A stretch of DNA of 64,000 nt from Plotosus lineatus (GCA_024760905.1 CM045729.1:78607550-78671549), one strand, 5' to 3'; shown: positions 47,737-59,731, numbered from the stretch's first letter. Made by a program: numbers and translations. The notes: a model not told the origin generated them from the sequence alone.

Positions 47737-49950
47737 CACACAGGTAGACTACATCTTGTGTAGACGATGCACTTTAAAGGAAGTCAGTGACTGCAACGTA
47801 GTAGTGGGTGAGTGTGTTACCAAACAGCATAGGATGGTGGTGTGCAGGATGACGCTGATGGTGAGGAAGGTGAAGAAGGCAAAGGCAGAACTGAAGACAA
47901 AGTGGTGGAAGCTGAAAAAGGAAGAGTGTCTTGTTGTCTTCAAGGAGGCATTGAAACAGGCTTTGGGTAGTCAGGAAGTGCTTCCAGATGACTGGAAAAC
48001 CACAGCAAATGTGATCAGGGAGACAGGTAGGAGAATACTTGGTGTGTTCTCTTGAAGGAAAGTAGATAAGGAGACTTGGTTTTGGAATGAGGAAGTGCAG
48101 GAGTGTGTACAAGGAACAGGTTAGCGAAGAAGAAGTGGGACATTGAGAGGACCGAAGAAAGTAAACAGGAGTACAGGGAGACACAGCGTAAGGCGAAGGT
48201 AGCGGTGTCAAAGGCTAAACAGAGGGCATATGATGACTTGTATGCTAGGTTGGACAGTAAGGAGGGAGAAAATGATTTATACAGGTTGGCACAGCGGAAA
48301 AATAGAGATGGGAGGAACATGTAGCAAGTTAGAGTGATAAAGGACAGAGAGGGAAATGTATTGACTGATGACAGAAGTGTGCTGCGAAGATGGAAAGAGT
48401 ACTTTGAAGAGCTGATGAATGAGGAAAATGAGAAAAAAAAAAGAGTAGAAGAGGTGATCGTTGAGGACCAGGGAGTCGCAAAGATTAGTAAGGGTGAAGT
48501 GAGGAGGGCATTGAAGAGGATAAAGAGTGGAAAGGCAGTTGATCCTGATGACATACCTGTGGAGATGTGGAAGTGTCTCGGAGAGGTAGCAGTAGATTTC
48601 GTGACAAGAACATTCATCAAGATCATAGCGAGTGAGCAGATGCCGGAGGAATGGAGGAGAAGTGTGCTGGTGCCCATTTTTAAGAACAAGGGAGACGTGC
48701 AGAGTTGGGGCAACTACAGAAGTTGATGAGCCATACGATGAAGTTATGGTAAAGAATAGTGGAAGCTAGGCTAAGGGCAGAGGTCAGCATTTGTGAACAA
48801 CAGTTTGGTTTCATGCCAAGAAAGAGCACCACAGATGCAGTGTTTGCTTTGAGGATGTTAATAGGAAAGTACAGAGAAGGTCAGAAGGAGCTGCATTGTT
48901 CCTTTGTGGATTTGGAGAAAGCATATGACAGGGTGCCGAGAGAGGAACATTGCATGAGGAAGTTGGGAGTGGCAGAGAAGTATGTTGGAGTGGTGCAGGG
49001 CATGTATGAGAGATGTAAGACAGCGCTGAGGTGTGCTGTCGGTGTGACAGAAGAGTTCATTGTGGAGGTGGGACTGCATCAAGGGTCAGCTCTGAGACCC
49101 TTCTTGTTTGCTATGGTGATGGACAGGTTGACAGACGAGGCGAGACAAGAATCCCCATGGACTATGATGTTTGCAGATGACATTGTGATCTGTAGTGAGT
49201 GCAGAGAACAAGTGCAGGAAAATCTCGAGAGGTGGAAGTATGCCATGGAAAGGAGAGGAATGAAGGTTAGCCTCAGAAAATCAGAATGCATGTGTGTAAA
49301 TGAGAAGGACCCAGGAGGAACGGTGATGTTACAGGGAGTAGAGATAACGAAGGTGGAGGATTTTAAGTACTTAGGCTCAACAATCCAGAGCAATGGAGAG
49401 TGTGGAAAAGAGGTGAAGAAGCATGTGCAGGCAGGCTGGAATGGTTGGAGAAAAGTGTCCGTTGTGATGTTCGATAGGAGAGTGTCAGCAAGAATGAAGG
49501 GAAAAGTATACAAGACGGTGGTGAGCCCAGCGATGTTGTATGGCTTAGAAACAGTGGCGCTGAGGAAAAGGCAGGAGGCAGAGCTGGAGGTAGCGAAGAT
49601 GAAAATGTTGAGGTTCTCTCTGGGAGTAATGAGGATGGATAGGATCAGAAATTAGTATATCAGAGGGACAGCCCATGTAAGATGTTTTGGAGACAAAGTC
49701 AGAGAGGCTAGATTGAGATGGTTTGGACATGTACAGAGGAGGGATAGTGAGTATATTGGCAGTAGGATGCTGAGGTTGGAGCTACCAGGCAGAAGGCCTC
49801 GAGGAAGACCAAAGAGGAGATTTATGGATGTGGTGAAGGAAGACATGAAGGTCGTTGGAGTCAGAAAAGAAGATGCAGAGGACAGGGTGAGATGGAGGCG
49901 GATGATTTGCTGTGGCGACCCCTGAAGGGAGCAGCTGAAAGTAAAATAAG
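47737..49950 (+). pseudogene. RTE-type LINE, copy 2 (endonuclease mostly missing)
   Basis: It starts in the last part of the endonuclease domain (QVDYILC) and continues through the linker (KWWKLKKEE; KKKWDIERTEES) and the RT palm (KSGKAVDPDDIPVEMWK; RRSVLVPIFKNKGD; QQFGFMPRKSTTDA; MMFADDIVICSE) to the C-terminal end and a (GAA)n-like tail. In-frame breaks include TGA at about 48053, TAG near 48322, TGA near 48724 and TAG at 49653. It is the most complete LINE in the window and the probable source type for the RTE-tailed SINEs. Confidence 0.93.
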
Positions 49951-49956
49951 AAGAAG

Positions 49957-50176
49957 AGGAGGGATAGTGAATATATTGGTAGTAGGATGCTGAGGATAGA
50001 ACTACCAGGCAGAAGGCCAAGAGGAAGACCAAAGAGAAGATTTATGGATGTGGTGAAGGAGGACATGACGGTAATTGGAGTAAGAGTAGAAGATACAGAG
50101 GATAGGATGAGATGGAGGCGGATGGTTTGCTGTGGCGACCCCTGAAGGGAAAAGCCAAAAGGAAAAGAAGAAGAAG
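49957..50176 (+). mobile_element. Second RTE 3' end in tandem
   Basis: Repeats the last 200 bases of the LINE (from gagggatagtgaatatattg to cgacccctgaagggaaaagc and (GAA)n) with clear divergence from the copy just upstream. It is an independent insertion or an old duplication. Confidence 0.85.
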
Positions 50177-50179
50177 AAG

Positions 50180-50684
50180 CGTAAGCCTACTAGTGATTGT
50201 GGTAATCGGAAAAAGCATCAAGCCATCTCGCTAGAAACGAAGATGGCTATTTTCAAGAAAATCGATGCTGGTGAAAAACACATGAATGTTGCACGTTTCC
50301 TCCAAATGGCTCCGTCGACCATCGGAACCATTTACAAGCAGAAAGATCGCATCATAGAGAATGTTAAAGGTTATATTTGATACTGTATTTGATATTTGAT
50401 GAGTCAATTTGATTAAAATGCATTTATTTGAAATTATTTTCCTTGAATTTAATTTATTTGAAATTAATGTTGATATTATTTGATATATTTGAGATTATTT
50501 TACAATGTTATGTTTATAATAATTGATTTAGGGGTGTTTTATTAGATACGGTAATGGTATTTATGGATGTATAGTACAGTATGAGCGGCCTACGTAACTG
50601 GAACATACAGTAACAACGTACGTTTTTTTCACCTTACGTTCGGCCGTCCAGAACCTCACTAAAACGTAAGTTTGGTAGAGTCTG
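50180..50684 (+). mobile_element. Tigger/pogo-like element (cttacgtt family), left end lost
   Basis: A + frame to TGA near 50379 encodes KKHQAISLETKMAIFKKIDA and RFLQMAPSTIGTIYKQKDRI, a Tigger-type helix-turn-helix. The AT-rich middle and right end (acgtaagtttggtagagtctg) match 25101 and 58113. Confidence 0.85.
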
Positions 50685-51819
50685 TAATTAGGATGTACCC
50701 CGCATTGGCCCAGTGTTTGGACATTCCCACTATGCCCCACCCTCATGTTTTTCCTTTCCCAGGGATCTCAGATCTCACCTATTTAGCTTAATTCCGCTAT
50801 TTTTAGAAATTTCTGCAATAAGTACAGTGTAAGACTGTTTACTAGTGCAGAGTAAATGTGATATTTTGAATTATAGTGTTACATTATTAACAAACTAACT
50901 TGTAGCAGGTATGCTCACTAGTTGAACACAAATGTTTGTTGTGATATGTCATGTGTTCTGTGATCATTCTACAAATTAGTTGATAATTATTTCATAATTA
51001 TGTTGCACACGAATGACGAGCCATAGGGCTATGCTACTTGAATTATGTGTTTCTCTACACTGGAATAACCTTTTAGTATTTTTTTTACATTATTTACGAT
51101 GTTTTGTTTAGTGTTTATGTTACAAAACAATGATTAACTTGTTTGCATGATTTTTTACATGACATGCCCTACCCCTGTACCCCACAAGGGGCCCTGCGGC
51201 CCCCTTGACCCCCAGCTGAAATATTTCATTTCCTCTATTTCTAAACCCGTTTCCTCTATTTTTTTCTAAACCTCACTGGGATCCCTGTTTTGCTTTTTCA
51301 TCTAAAATAAATTTTTGAATAGTTATAATAGTAATGAGTTAATTTAATCTGAAATCTGGTTAGAAAATACAAAGCTAAAAGGCCCAGAGTCCATTCACAG
51401 GTGGCAGAATTTACTCAGAGTGAGAAAACAGAGAGAAAAACAAAATGTAATTCAGTGAAGTAATTAATTTAATTTTATTTTTAAGAACATACATTAACTT
51501 GAACAGTTAGAGCAGGTTTACTTCATGTTTACAACTTGCTTAACTAAGTTTTATTGAAACCGGAGGTTTTATTCTTATATATATATATATATATATTACA
51601 GCCACTGATTTTTTTTTTCCTTCTTGGCTCCACCGATTTGTTTACAACAGTAACTAGATGTAAAACTCAGAGAATTTTATGAAGCTGCTACTCGTGTTCT
51701 TATTTGTAAGTAAAATGCAATCATTTGAGTATTTAAAATGACTATTTAAAATTATCCCAATCTATTTCTGAATCTGCTTTTCTTTCACAAAAGGAATATC
51801 AACAATTAGCACAGACTCA
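50685..51819. other. Unassigned intron sequence
   Basis: AT-rich; a short (TA)n at 51577-51596. Nothing recognised. Confidence 0.5.
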
Positions 51820-51920
51820 TCACCTGCGACGGCCAAAGTTGGCTAAGATAGGCACCAGCCTACCCGCGGCCCTAGCTAGGATTAAGCGGTTCAGGAGATG
51901 AATGAATGAATGAATTAATG
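51820..51920 (+). mobile_element. L2-like SINE tail fragment
   Basis: cacctgcgacggccaaagtt to gattaagcggttcaggagat and (AATG)n. Confidence 0.7.
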
Positions 51921-52750
51921 ATGAACATGCTCATCACCACCGCTATCCAACCCCATCATTCCACTGCCCAGCTCTACACGACCCAGCTGAGCTCTAACAC
52001 TGTCCATGCCCTGCCCTGCCCTGTCCTGACCTGACTTGCCCTGACCTGGTGTGCCTCCTTGATCTTAAAAATACACGTGAATAATAGTGGGGTTTTTTCA
52101 TCATAGCACTGTTATTGTGTGAAAGTCTTCCACAACAGATTAGCATTCTGATCATATTGTTACAAGAGAGCAGATGAATAAAGACATCCATGATCCAAGA
52201 CATCATCCTAAATTTAGATCACTTTTTTCTCACCCAAGCACGCTCACTCAGAGGCATATATGTAGTTGTTTATACCATTAAACAGCACGGCTGGTGTGCC
52301 ATTCGCCGCACAGCACTTCTCCTCAGCTATATCCTGAAAAGAGTTTAATCTTTGCAAGTCCTGACAAACACTTTTTTGGGGGCGACGACCAAGTCGAATT
52401 CTTTGCAGGTGATCTCAGAATTATTGCTGTTGAATCCACAGTCACGACCAAACTTGGCCATTTTGACCTGTATGTTCCTCTCCACCTCCTGCTAAGATGG
52501 CGCCTCTCAGCCTGTGCAACCAGTTCTCAAATACCTGGCTCCGGGCTCCAACTGCTCCTCATTGTTACCGCAGGTCCCCTCAGCCCTGTGGGGACAACCC
52601 TTGGCAGCACTATGCACTGCAAATATCTGCAAGCTTTTACCAACCTAAACGTGACTCAATAACCGCTCATTGAATGTAATAGATATCTGTTAACACGTTG
52701 CCCGTTAAAACATTTAAGTGTTATTTATTTCATGCAGGCAGGATCTAAAC
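51921..52750. other. Unassigned intron sequence
   Basis: A 122-codon + frame at 52294-52662 has no recognised motif. Imperfect (CTGCC)n-like repeats lie near 52005-52045. Confidence 0.45.
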
Positions 52751-52759
52751 ACACACACA

Positions 52760-52815
<56 letters not shown>

Positions 52816-52963
52816 AAAAAAAACAAAGAAAGAAGAGAAAGATTAGTCGTCAAAACTATAGTGAGTTATGAGAGATCAGCACTGATCATGACTGTCAATA
52901 ATGGCTTCTTGTTTGTGTAGTAAACATTCACATTGACAGAAGACGCATCAGATGATTCGCAAT

Positions 52964-53048
<85 letters not shown>
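52751..53048. repeat. Two (CA)n microsatellites
   Basis: CA runs at 52751-52811 and 52968-53048, with a unique spacer. Confidence 0.94.
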
Positions 53049-53049
<1 letters not shown>

Positions 53050-53298
53050 CTTGTTTTCCATCATGGCCGGAAGATAGATGGAGTCACCCTTCAGATGAGC
53101 TCAGAGTCCACATGGTCTGCTAAATAGAGTTAATTGTTGTTTTTATTTATTTATTTATTTATTTTTGGCAACCCAGATTTCAGATAAAGACCCTACATCA
53201 CCATTTTTTTAAGTTTCATTGGAGATGTTTATTGCAGTCAGTCTGAACTGTAGTGTGCTCTTCATTTATTCTGCACAGTAAGCAGATGAATGAAAAAA

Positions 53299-53341
<43 letters not shown>

Positions 53342-53342
53342 A
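53299..53342. repeat. (TG)n microsatellite
   Basis: About 22 TG dinucleotides, 210 bases before exon 2. Confidence 0.93.
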
Positions 53343-53549
53343 GCACACAATAGTACTTTATTATTCCACTACAGTGCTTCCTGTGTGATGAGGTCAGAGC
53401 TCCAGTTGTGTTACCATAAGTTTCCAGTCTATTCTTTAACGACTGAAAATCTGTCCGTGATATTCTTTCATCAGTCTGGGTTGACAACTGAGCGTTTACT
53501 GTTTCCGAAGAATCGCTTCACTGTTGTGCCTGTTTCATTATGTGTGCAG

Positions 53550-53760
53550 GTGCCATCCTTGGACGTTCCGAGACGCACAAGTGCGTGCACTACAACTACA
53601 GTCCGACCTCGGAGCACCAGAGCAACCACACGGGCGTCGAGGACTGCGTCGATGACAAGGACAAGCGGCAGCACTGCTTCGCCACGTGGCGCAACTTGTC
53701 CGGGAACGTAGCGGTGGTGAAGCAGGGCTGCTGGCTGGACGACGTCAATTGCTACGACAG
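53550..53760 (+). CDS. acvr2a: acvr2a exon 2: first part of the activin-binding ectodomain
   Basis: Acceptor tgtgtgcag/G and donor ACAG/GTAAAA; 211 bases, phases 1 and 2. It completes Gly19 and encodes precursor residues 20-88 plus two bases of Arg89. It starts AILGRSET as in other ACVR2A receptors. It carries cysteines 30, 51, 61, 79 and 86 of the three-finger fold, two N-glycosylation sequons (NHT at 44, NLS at 67), HCFATW and GCWLDD. The hydrophobic ligand-contact positions known from the family are kept (Phe62, Trp80). The finger-1 loop (residues 34-43) is unusual: it is one residue longer and lacks the Trp found in mammalian ACVR2A and ACVR2B. Confidence 0.97.
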
Positions 53761-54079
53761 GTAAAATTCCTTCACGTTCATATCGGAGAGCTTCTAGCAG
53801 CTTACTGAGTCGCATGACGGACCCATGGCAGTTCTGCTGGCGTTAAATGTTCTGATAAATAAGATGTAAGCAGAGGATATACTGGGCTGTATAGTTGTCG
53901 TATCTTGAAATCTATGGAGGCCTTCTTTTAATAAATAAATAAATAAATGAATGAATAAGTAAGGAGATGCAGCCCCAGAGTTGTGTCAGGTCGTCTATAA
54001 CTGTCATGTGCCCCGCTTACTCAGTTTATACCGAGCCAGTGCAAAAATTTCATCATCCAGTGTAACCTCTCTCGAGGAA

Positions 54080-54111
<32 letters not shown>

Positions 54112-54886
54112 AGTAGTAGTAGTAGTGTGTGTGCCCCTAAAGTTTGAAAAGCGGCGGCTCTTTATAATTTCCTGTTACAGTTAGTGGAAAGAAAAGTTCT
54201 GGCTAAAAGGAAGGGAGGTCAGGGTCATTACAGACTCTCTGAGCTGGTCCTTTGTGCGGAGCGTGTTCGGGGACAGCAGTAAATCCCCCATTCATTAGCC
54301 ATATGGGCCTTTACTAAAGATAGCACGCGTTCCACACTGAATATTGATACTAAGTCGTCCTGGCTCTGAGTAAACATGTTTTCTCTTGGAGGTTTGACGT
54401 GAACCAATTTGCCTTTCTATCACGAAGGGGGTGGAGGGATGGGGCAGAGGTAAAAAAATTCACTCGTCCATATCTGTTCATCAGTAGAAGCAGCGGCAGC
54501 GAGCCAAAGCAGAAAGGCAGTTGCCTGTGCTCCCGGTGCTTGCCTCGGCACGCTGCTGAACCTGTTCACCCCTCAGCACTCGAAACTGGAAGGAACTGTT
54601 TTATTTTTTTGGAAGCGTTAAAAGCAGCCGGTGCCATGCGCATGATTAACAGCTTCACCTCTCTCTCACTCTCTCTCTCTCTCCCTACTCTCTCGCTCTC
54701 TGCCCCCCTCCCCTCTCTCCCTCCTTCCCTCCCTCCCTCCCTCTCGCTTCTCTTTTCCCCTCTCACTCCCTCTCTCTCCCCCTCCCTCGCTCTCTTTCTC
54801 TCTCTCTCTCTCTCAGTCCCTCTCTCACTTCTTCTCTCCTTCCAGCCTTCTCTCCCTCTCACTCCATCTCTCTCTCTTACTCCCTG

Positions 54887-54944
<58 letters not shown>

Positions 54945-55659
54945 GCTCTCTCTCTGTCTCTTAGTCCCTTGTTCTCCTTCACTCCCTCTCTCTCTCCCTT
55001 CACCATTCTCTCCCTCTCTCCCCTCCCTCTCACTCCATCTCTCTCACACTCCCCCTCTCTTTCAGGCTCTCTTTCTGCCCCCTTTCTCCTGATTCCCCTC
55101 TGTTCCCTGCGTCTCTCGCTCATTCTTTCTCACTCCCTACTTCTTTGAACAAAGGCCTCTGAAATGCGATCCACTTTCCTTATGTTTGCAGCCGTGTGTG
55201 CACGATTTCCTCTAGTGGCTTTTTTGTTTAGTTAATCTTCCTTTATCTGCTCTGAGCTAAGCGGCGTGTGCCACTCTTATGTGGTCTGGCAGCTCATGAG
55301 TGTTCTTTTGACAAAAGTTATCCTTCCTTTCTTGGTGTATTTATTGTGACAAAATTATATACCTATACATTTAAAAAAAACATGGAAAGGGGGCAGTGAG
55401 TGTGCTTGGACTCACCAAACACATTAATGATTACAAGCTGCCTTATTGGTTTAATATGACACAAGTTACATAATAATAATGGAGGTGTACTCCGTTCAAA
55501 CAAATATAAACAGAAACTCTCTCTGAAAATAAACAACATTATGATACCTTTATAACTACATTGGCTCATCTTTATTTTGGGACACAAATCGACTCTTTCT
55601 GTACTTGTATTTCTCACGGTGCAGGACAGTTCCTTACAGTCTCTCTTTCCATCTCTCAG
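53761..55659 (+). other. acvr2a: acvr2a intron 2
   Basis: GT at 53761 and AG at 55658-55659, phase 2, 1.9 kb. It contains a TTC/TAG-type run on the strand read as (GAA)n(GTA)n at 54076-54125 and a 0.49-kb CT array. Confidence 0.95.
54655..55142. repeat. Long polypyrimidine (CT-rich) array in intron 2
   Basis: Nearly 490 bases of C and T on the coding strand, with a pure (CT)n core at 54891-54938. The matching Ser-Leu and Arg-Glu frames are artefacts of the repeat. Confidence 0.95.
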
Positions 55660-55769
55660 AGCGGAGTGTGTGGAGAAGACAGAGAAAACTGATGTGTTTT
55701 TCTGCTGCTGCGAAGGCAACATGTGCAACGACAAGTTTTTCTACAGCCCAGACACCCAGCCTGTACAGA
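55660..55769 (+). CDS. acvr2a: acvr2a exon 3: second part of the ectodomain
   Basis: Acceptor ccatctctcag/A and donor ACAGA/GTAAGA; 110 bases, phases 2 and 1. It encodes the end of Arg89, residues 90-125 and one base of the next codon. The remaining five cysteines (92, 104, 105, 106, 111) lie in AECVEKT and FFCCCEGNMCN, the hallmark knuckle of activin type II receptors; Phe103 of the ligand patch is kept. The exon ends in the juxtamembrane linker (FFYSPDTQPVQ). The next exon should encode the rest of the linker, the transmembrane helix and the start of the cytoplasmic part. Confidence 0.97.
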
Positions 55770-56312
55770 GTAAGACCCCGATCACCGACCAAAGCAATGG
55801 AGTTTTTAAGGGTACTGGAACCTCTTCCATCCTTTTCTACCCCCCTCTGTCTTCCCAATCTGGAGTCTCAGTCTCTCTCTGCCCACTAACTCATATGCCT
55901 TCTTTTGTCTGTCTTTAACCTTTATGTTCTGTTCAGGTCAAAAAGTCAATTTTTTTGCAATTTAGCATGAAACTTTGCATGACTTAAATTGTTTAAAAGT
56001 GCAGAAAAGTGGTTTCAACAACAACAACAATAATAATAATAATAATAATGTTTATATATGGGCATCAACAGGAACCACCTAAAGACCATACCTAGGTGCT
56101 GATTGATCATGTATTGCAATTCTATGAGTATCACATTCTATAAATATCCCAATTCAGTGTTATATTTCCCCCACTTATTTGTTGCAATCTTAAAACCCTG
56201 AACCATGTAAAAGAAAACTGAGTCATGCAGCTCAAGTTTTATTTACAAGCTGCACAACTGAATTGAATAAGGATTAAGTGTTACTCATTCCGGAGAGCAT
56301 TGTCAATCCGGA

Positions 56313-56352
56313 ATGCACACACACACACACCACACACACACACACACAAACA

Positions 56353-56417
<65 letters not shown>
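56313..56417. repeat. (CA)n microsatellite
   Basis: About 100 bases of CA with a few interruptions near 56330-56355. Confidence 0.95.
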
Positions 56418-56419
<2 letters not shown>

Positions 56420-56650
56420 ATGGATCTGACCACGGAATTGATACTGAAATGTGTGACATTGATCTTTTACATTTTCTGCAGATTTAGAAAAAATAGTTTC
56501 CCCATTTTTGATATATGAGGCCAATAGTGCAGGATAATATTCTTTGGAGAAGCATCACCATCAAATTATCAGTAGGACGACTCAAACAGTCAGTAACCTG
56601 TAACATGGACAGAATGAAAAGCCTTCTATTCAATAATAATAGTTTTAAAT

Positions 56651-57453
56651 CAGGGGTCCCCAAACTTTTTCCTGCGAGGGCCACATAACTTTTCCCTTCT
56701 CTGTTGGGGGGGCCGAGGTCAGTTTGTAACAGAAAAAGTGTGACGATCGCAGGGCTGCCTAAACGTAAACATTTATTGTTTTCCAGTAAGCCACGCATAA
56801 CCAAATATTAGTAACCCTTTCTGGGATCTTCACAGAAAAAAGTCGGGAAATTAAATAAATAAATAAAAAAAACGCTGCTTGCTATAAGTTGAGCAACCTG
56901 AAAGCTGCCCGTACAGACGACTGGTTCAGCCGAGCCTGGCGTACAAATGTGTTCTCCTGAGCTAACAGTCTACTTTTTAGCTTTGAGAGCTTGTCTATTT
57001 GCATTTGGCCTTGCAAGCGATCATACTCATCTTTGTCACGGGATTCAGAGTGTCGGCACAGATTGTATTCTTTGAATACCCCCACTGCCTCTTGACAGAC
57101 GATATAAACAACATTTTCTTTGTATTGAACAAAAAAATATTTGCCCACTGCAGGTTAAACACCATGCATTCTGAATCAATTTTTCTCTTCCATAACCTTT
57201 TCACCATTATTCTGTTCTAGTTGACAGGGGAGAGTCTAGGATTTTTATTTCTGGGGGTAGAGGGGTGGTTCAGATAGGGGCACAGATGGCAGAAAGGTGG
57301 AATAGAATGTCATGTTGTAGGTGTGTATTAGTCTTGATTGTGTGGCCAGAATAAAAAAAAAGTAATCATAATGCGTCTCTGGTATTGTTTAGGGGGCCGG
57401 GCCAAATCCACATTTCCATATCCAGCCCGTGGACTGTAGTTTGGGGACCACTG
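56651..57453 (-). pseudogene. hAT (Charlie-like) element with BED-finger remnant
   Basis: Ends caggggtccccaaacttttt and agtttggggaccactg, with 8-base duplications ttttaaat (56643-56650) and ttttagat (57454-57461), one mismatch. A minus-strand frame at 57148-56882 reads VYIVCQEAVGVFKEYNLCRH, then LQGQMQIDKLSKLKSRLLAQ. This is the BED-type finger and following helix of ZBED/GTF2IRD2-like hAT transposases, with the first cysteine apparently changed to Tyr. The catalytic part is deleted. Confidence 0.88.
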
Positions 57454-57461
57454 TTTTAGAT

Positions 57462-58001
57462 AATAATTTCGTAGTTAGTTACACTATGCCGATTGATAGT
57501 GCTTGACATGTTTGACTTTTCTTTATTATCTAAAGTCAATAAATGCAGATACAACAGTGATCGGTGGGAGCACAAGATACACCGTGTAACATGGACAGGA
57601 AAATTTGTGTACATCCCCGATACAGTTTAAAAGATCCAGTTTTAAATCTGGTGCTTATTTACCAATTTGCCACGTACAAGCAAGATTCTGTGCGTGCATC
57701 TGTGTTCCACTTCATATAGATATTGAACCTGTGGAGAACGTAGCAGAGGCTCAGCGGGATGTGAAAATAATGACGTTTTTCTCTTGTTACAAAACTGAGC
57801 ATGAAAAATGTGTAAACTGGGAAGTATTCAGATTATTTCAAAAACTGTGTTCTCCATATGTACATATTCTGATATATTTTCTCCCAGGCATGCACTAAAG
57901 ATTCTAATGCATTGATTCACAATCTTGGACATGGGCATATTTATTCAAGTTTGATGTTTGTTTGGTAGTTGGAAAATGTACCAGTGACCCAGTGATCAGA
58001 C
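57462..58001. other. Unassigned intron sequence
   Basis: A 97-codon frame at 57605-57898 has no motif or exon-like borders. Confidence 0.45.
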
Positions 58002-58011
58002 CCATATATAT

Positions 58012-58100
<89 letters not shown>

Positions 58101-58112
58101 TAGATAGATAGA
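58002..58112. repeat. (TA)n(GA)n(GATA)n microsatellite
   Basis: TA to 58066, GA to about 58096, GATA to 58112, then directly a Tigger end. Confidence 0.94.
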
Positions 58113-58905
58113 TACTCTCCAACTTACGTTTTAGTTAGGTTCCGGACAGCCGAACGTAAGGTAAAAAGAGAACGTAAGTTGTTACTGTATGTTCCAGTGA
58201 CGTATGACATTCATACTGTACCTACAATCCATAAATACCATTACCGTATCACACAAAACACCCCTAAATCTATTATTAGAAACATAAAGTTATAAAATAA
58301 TATCAAATATATCAAATAATATCAACATTAATCTCAAATAAATTAAATTCAAGCAAAATAATTTCAAATAAATACATTTTAATCAAACTGACTCATCAAA
58401 TATCAAATACAGTATCAAATATAACCTTTAGCATTCTCTATGATGCGATCTTTCTGCTTGTAAATCGTTCCGATGGTCAACGGAGCCATTTGGAAGAAAC
58501 TTGCAACATTCACATGATTTTCTTTATAATAGCCATCTTCGTTTCTAACGAGATGGCTTGCCGCTTTTTCTGATTACCACTATCACTAGTAGGCTTACCC
58601 TTCTGACCAACCATATTTGCTTAAGGTTACAAACGTCCACAAAACAGTGTAAACACAAAAATCACGGAGACCACGTGTTAACACAAGGGTAACACGCAGT
58701 GAACTGGGAAGAAGGAGGGCACGTTCAGTCTGTTGTTTGTAAACAATGGACGCAGCATCATGCAGAAGTAGCGTATTACATCAGCGTACTACGTAGGTAT
58801 GTCTCGTACTACAGAGAGCACGCTAAACTCAAAATTTGACATGAAAAAAAAAAAGTAAAATCGAAGAGTATGTAAAACGAATGAACGTAAGTCAGGGAGC
58901 GTCTG
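58113..58905 (-). mobile_element. Tigger/pogo-like element (cttacgtt family), most complete copy
   Basis: Ends tactctccaacttacgtttt and acgtaagtcagggagcgtctg. On the minus strand MVGQKGKPTSDSGNQKKRQA near 58612 begins the helix-turn-helix also seen at 50180; a frameshift follows after AIIKKI. It is a decayed deletion derivative. Confidence 0.86.
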
Positions 58906-58908
58906 TAT

Positions 58909-59731
58909 ATGGTGGAACCTCAACTTACAAAAAGCCCCAACAAACGAAAAATCCAGGTTACGAAAAACATTTTCCTAAAATGTTTGTCTCTGGATACGAA
59001 ACAAGTTGACGTTACGAAAGCACCATCTCAAAAATTCAAACCATGCACGAGTTGCTCTCCATTGACTATCTCCCAATATCCCGCCCCGCTGGCCTCCCAT
59101 TGGCTATCTCCCAACATCCTGCCCCTCTGGCATCCCAATGGCTAGGAGGGATGCCGCAGCTCCCTTGAGCAGCAGCTTGTTTCATGAGTTTTTCGAGTGT
59201 GCTCATTGCAACTTTATTTTTTGGCTCAGGCTTTTAACCTTGCCTAAACATTTGTAAGATTATAACTCTGCTAAGAAGACATGGTCAACACGAAGTAAGT
59301 ACCCTAAAAGGTATGCTTTTATAATTTTTAAAGGGTATTATTGGGGGCCTTGGAACGAATCACGCGTTTTACATGTAAAAATGCGGTCACTGTCTATGGT
59401 GAGAGGCATGTAAAAGAACCATTGCTGACTTTCGTAAAAGGGTAGGTTAGAGAGAGATAGAGGTGTGTGTGTTCATAAAAAAATGTTTAATAATGGTTTA
59501 ATTAATAAATATGTTAATAAAATGGTTTACTATGTTAATAAGATGTTTAAATGGTTTAATTAAAAATAAAAGAAAATTATTTATTTTATTTAGTAAATTA
59601 TTTATTGTTTATGGGGTAGTCTTGGAACGAATCAGGCGTTTAACATGTAAAATGTGCCCCCTACTTATGAAACTCCCACGTAACGAAAACGGCTCTGGAA
59701 CAGATTAATTTCGTAAGTAGGGGGCCGACTG
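58909..59731. mobile_element. Tigger-like element (cagtggtacctc family), nearly full length
   Basis: Left end tggtggaacctcaacttaca, right end ttcgtaagtagggggccgactg. It shares interior phrases with 34142 and 35785. A 60-base piece of SINE body (cactgtctatggtgagaggc) lies at about 59389-59450. Confidence 0.75.

Noticed and set aside
42822..49655. LINE reverse transcriptase frames as host genes
   Set aside because: RT catalytic motif, truncated 5' ends, internal stops and poly-GAA tails identify retrotransposon remnants, although such frames are often misannotated as uncharacterised proteins.
52294..52662. 122-codon open frame upstream of exon 2
   Set aside because: No motif and no splice support; a possible alternative first exon was considered, but the frame does not lead into the exon 2 phase with a credible donor.
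57605..57898. 97-codon open frame in intron 3
   Set aside because: No recognised domain, no exon-like borders, length within chance for this composition.
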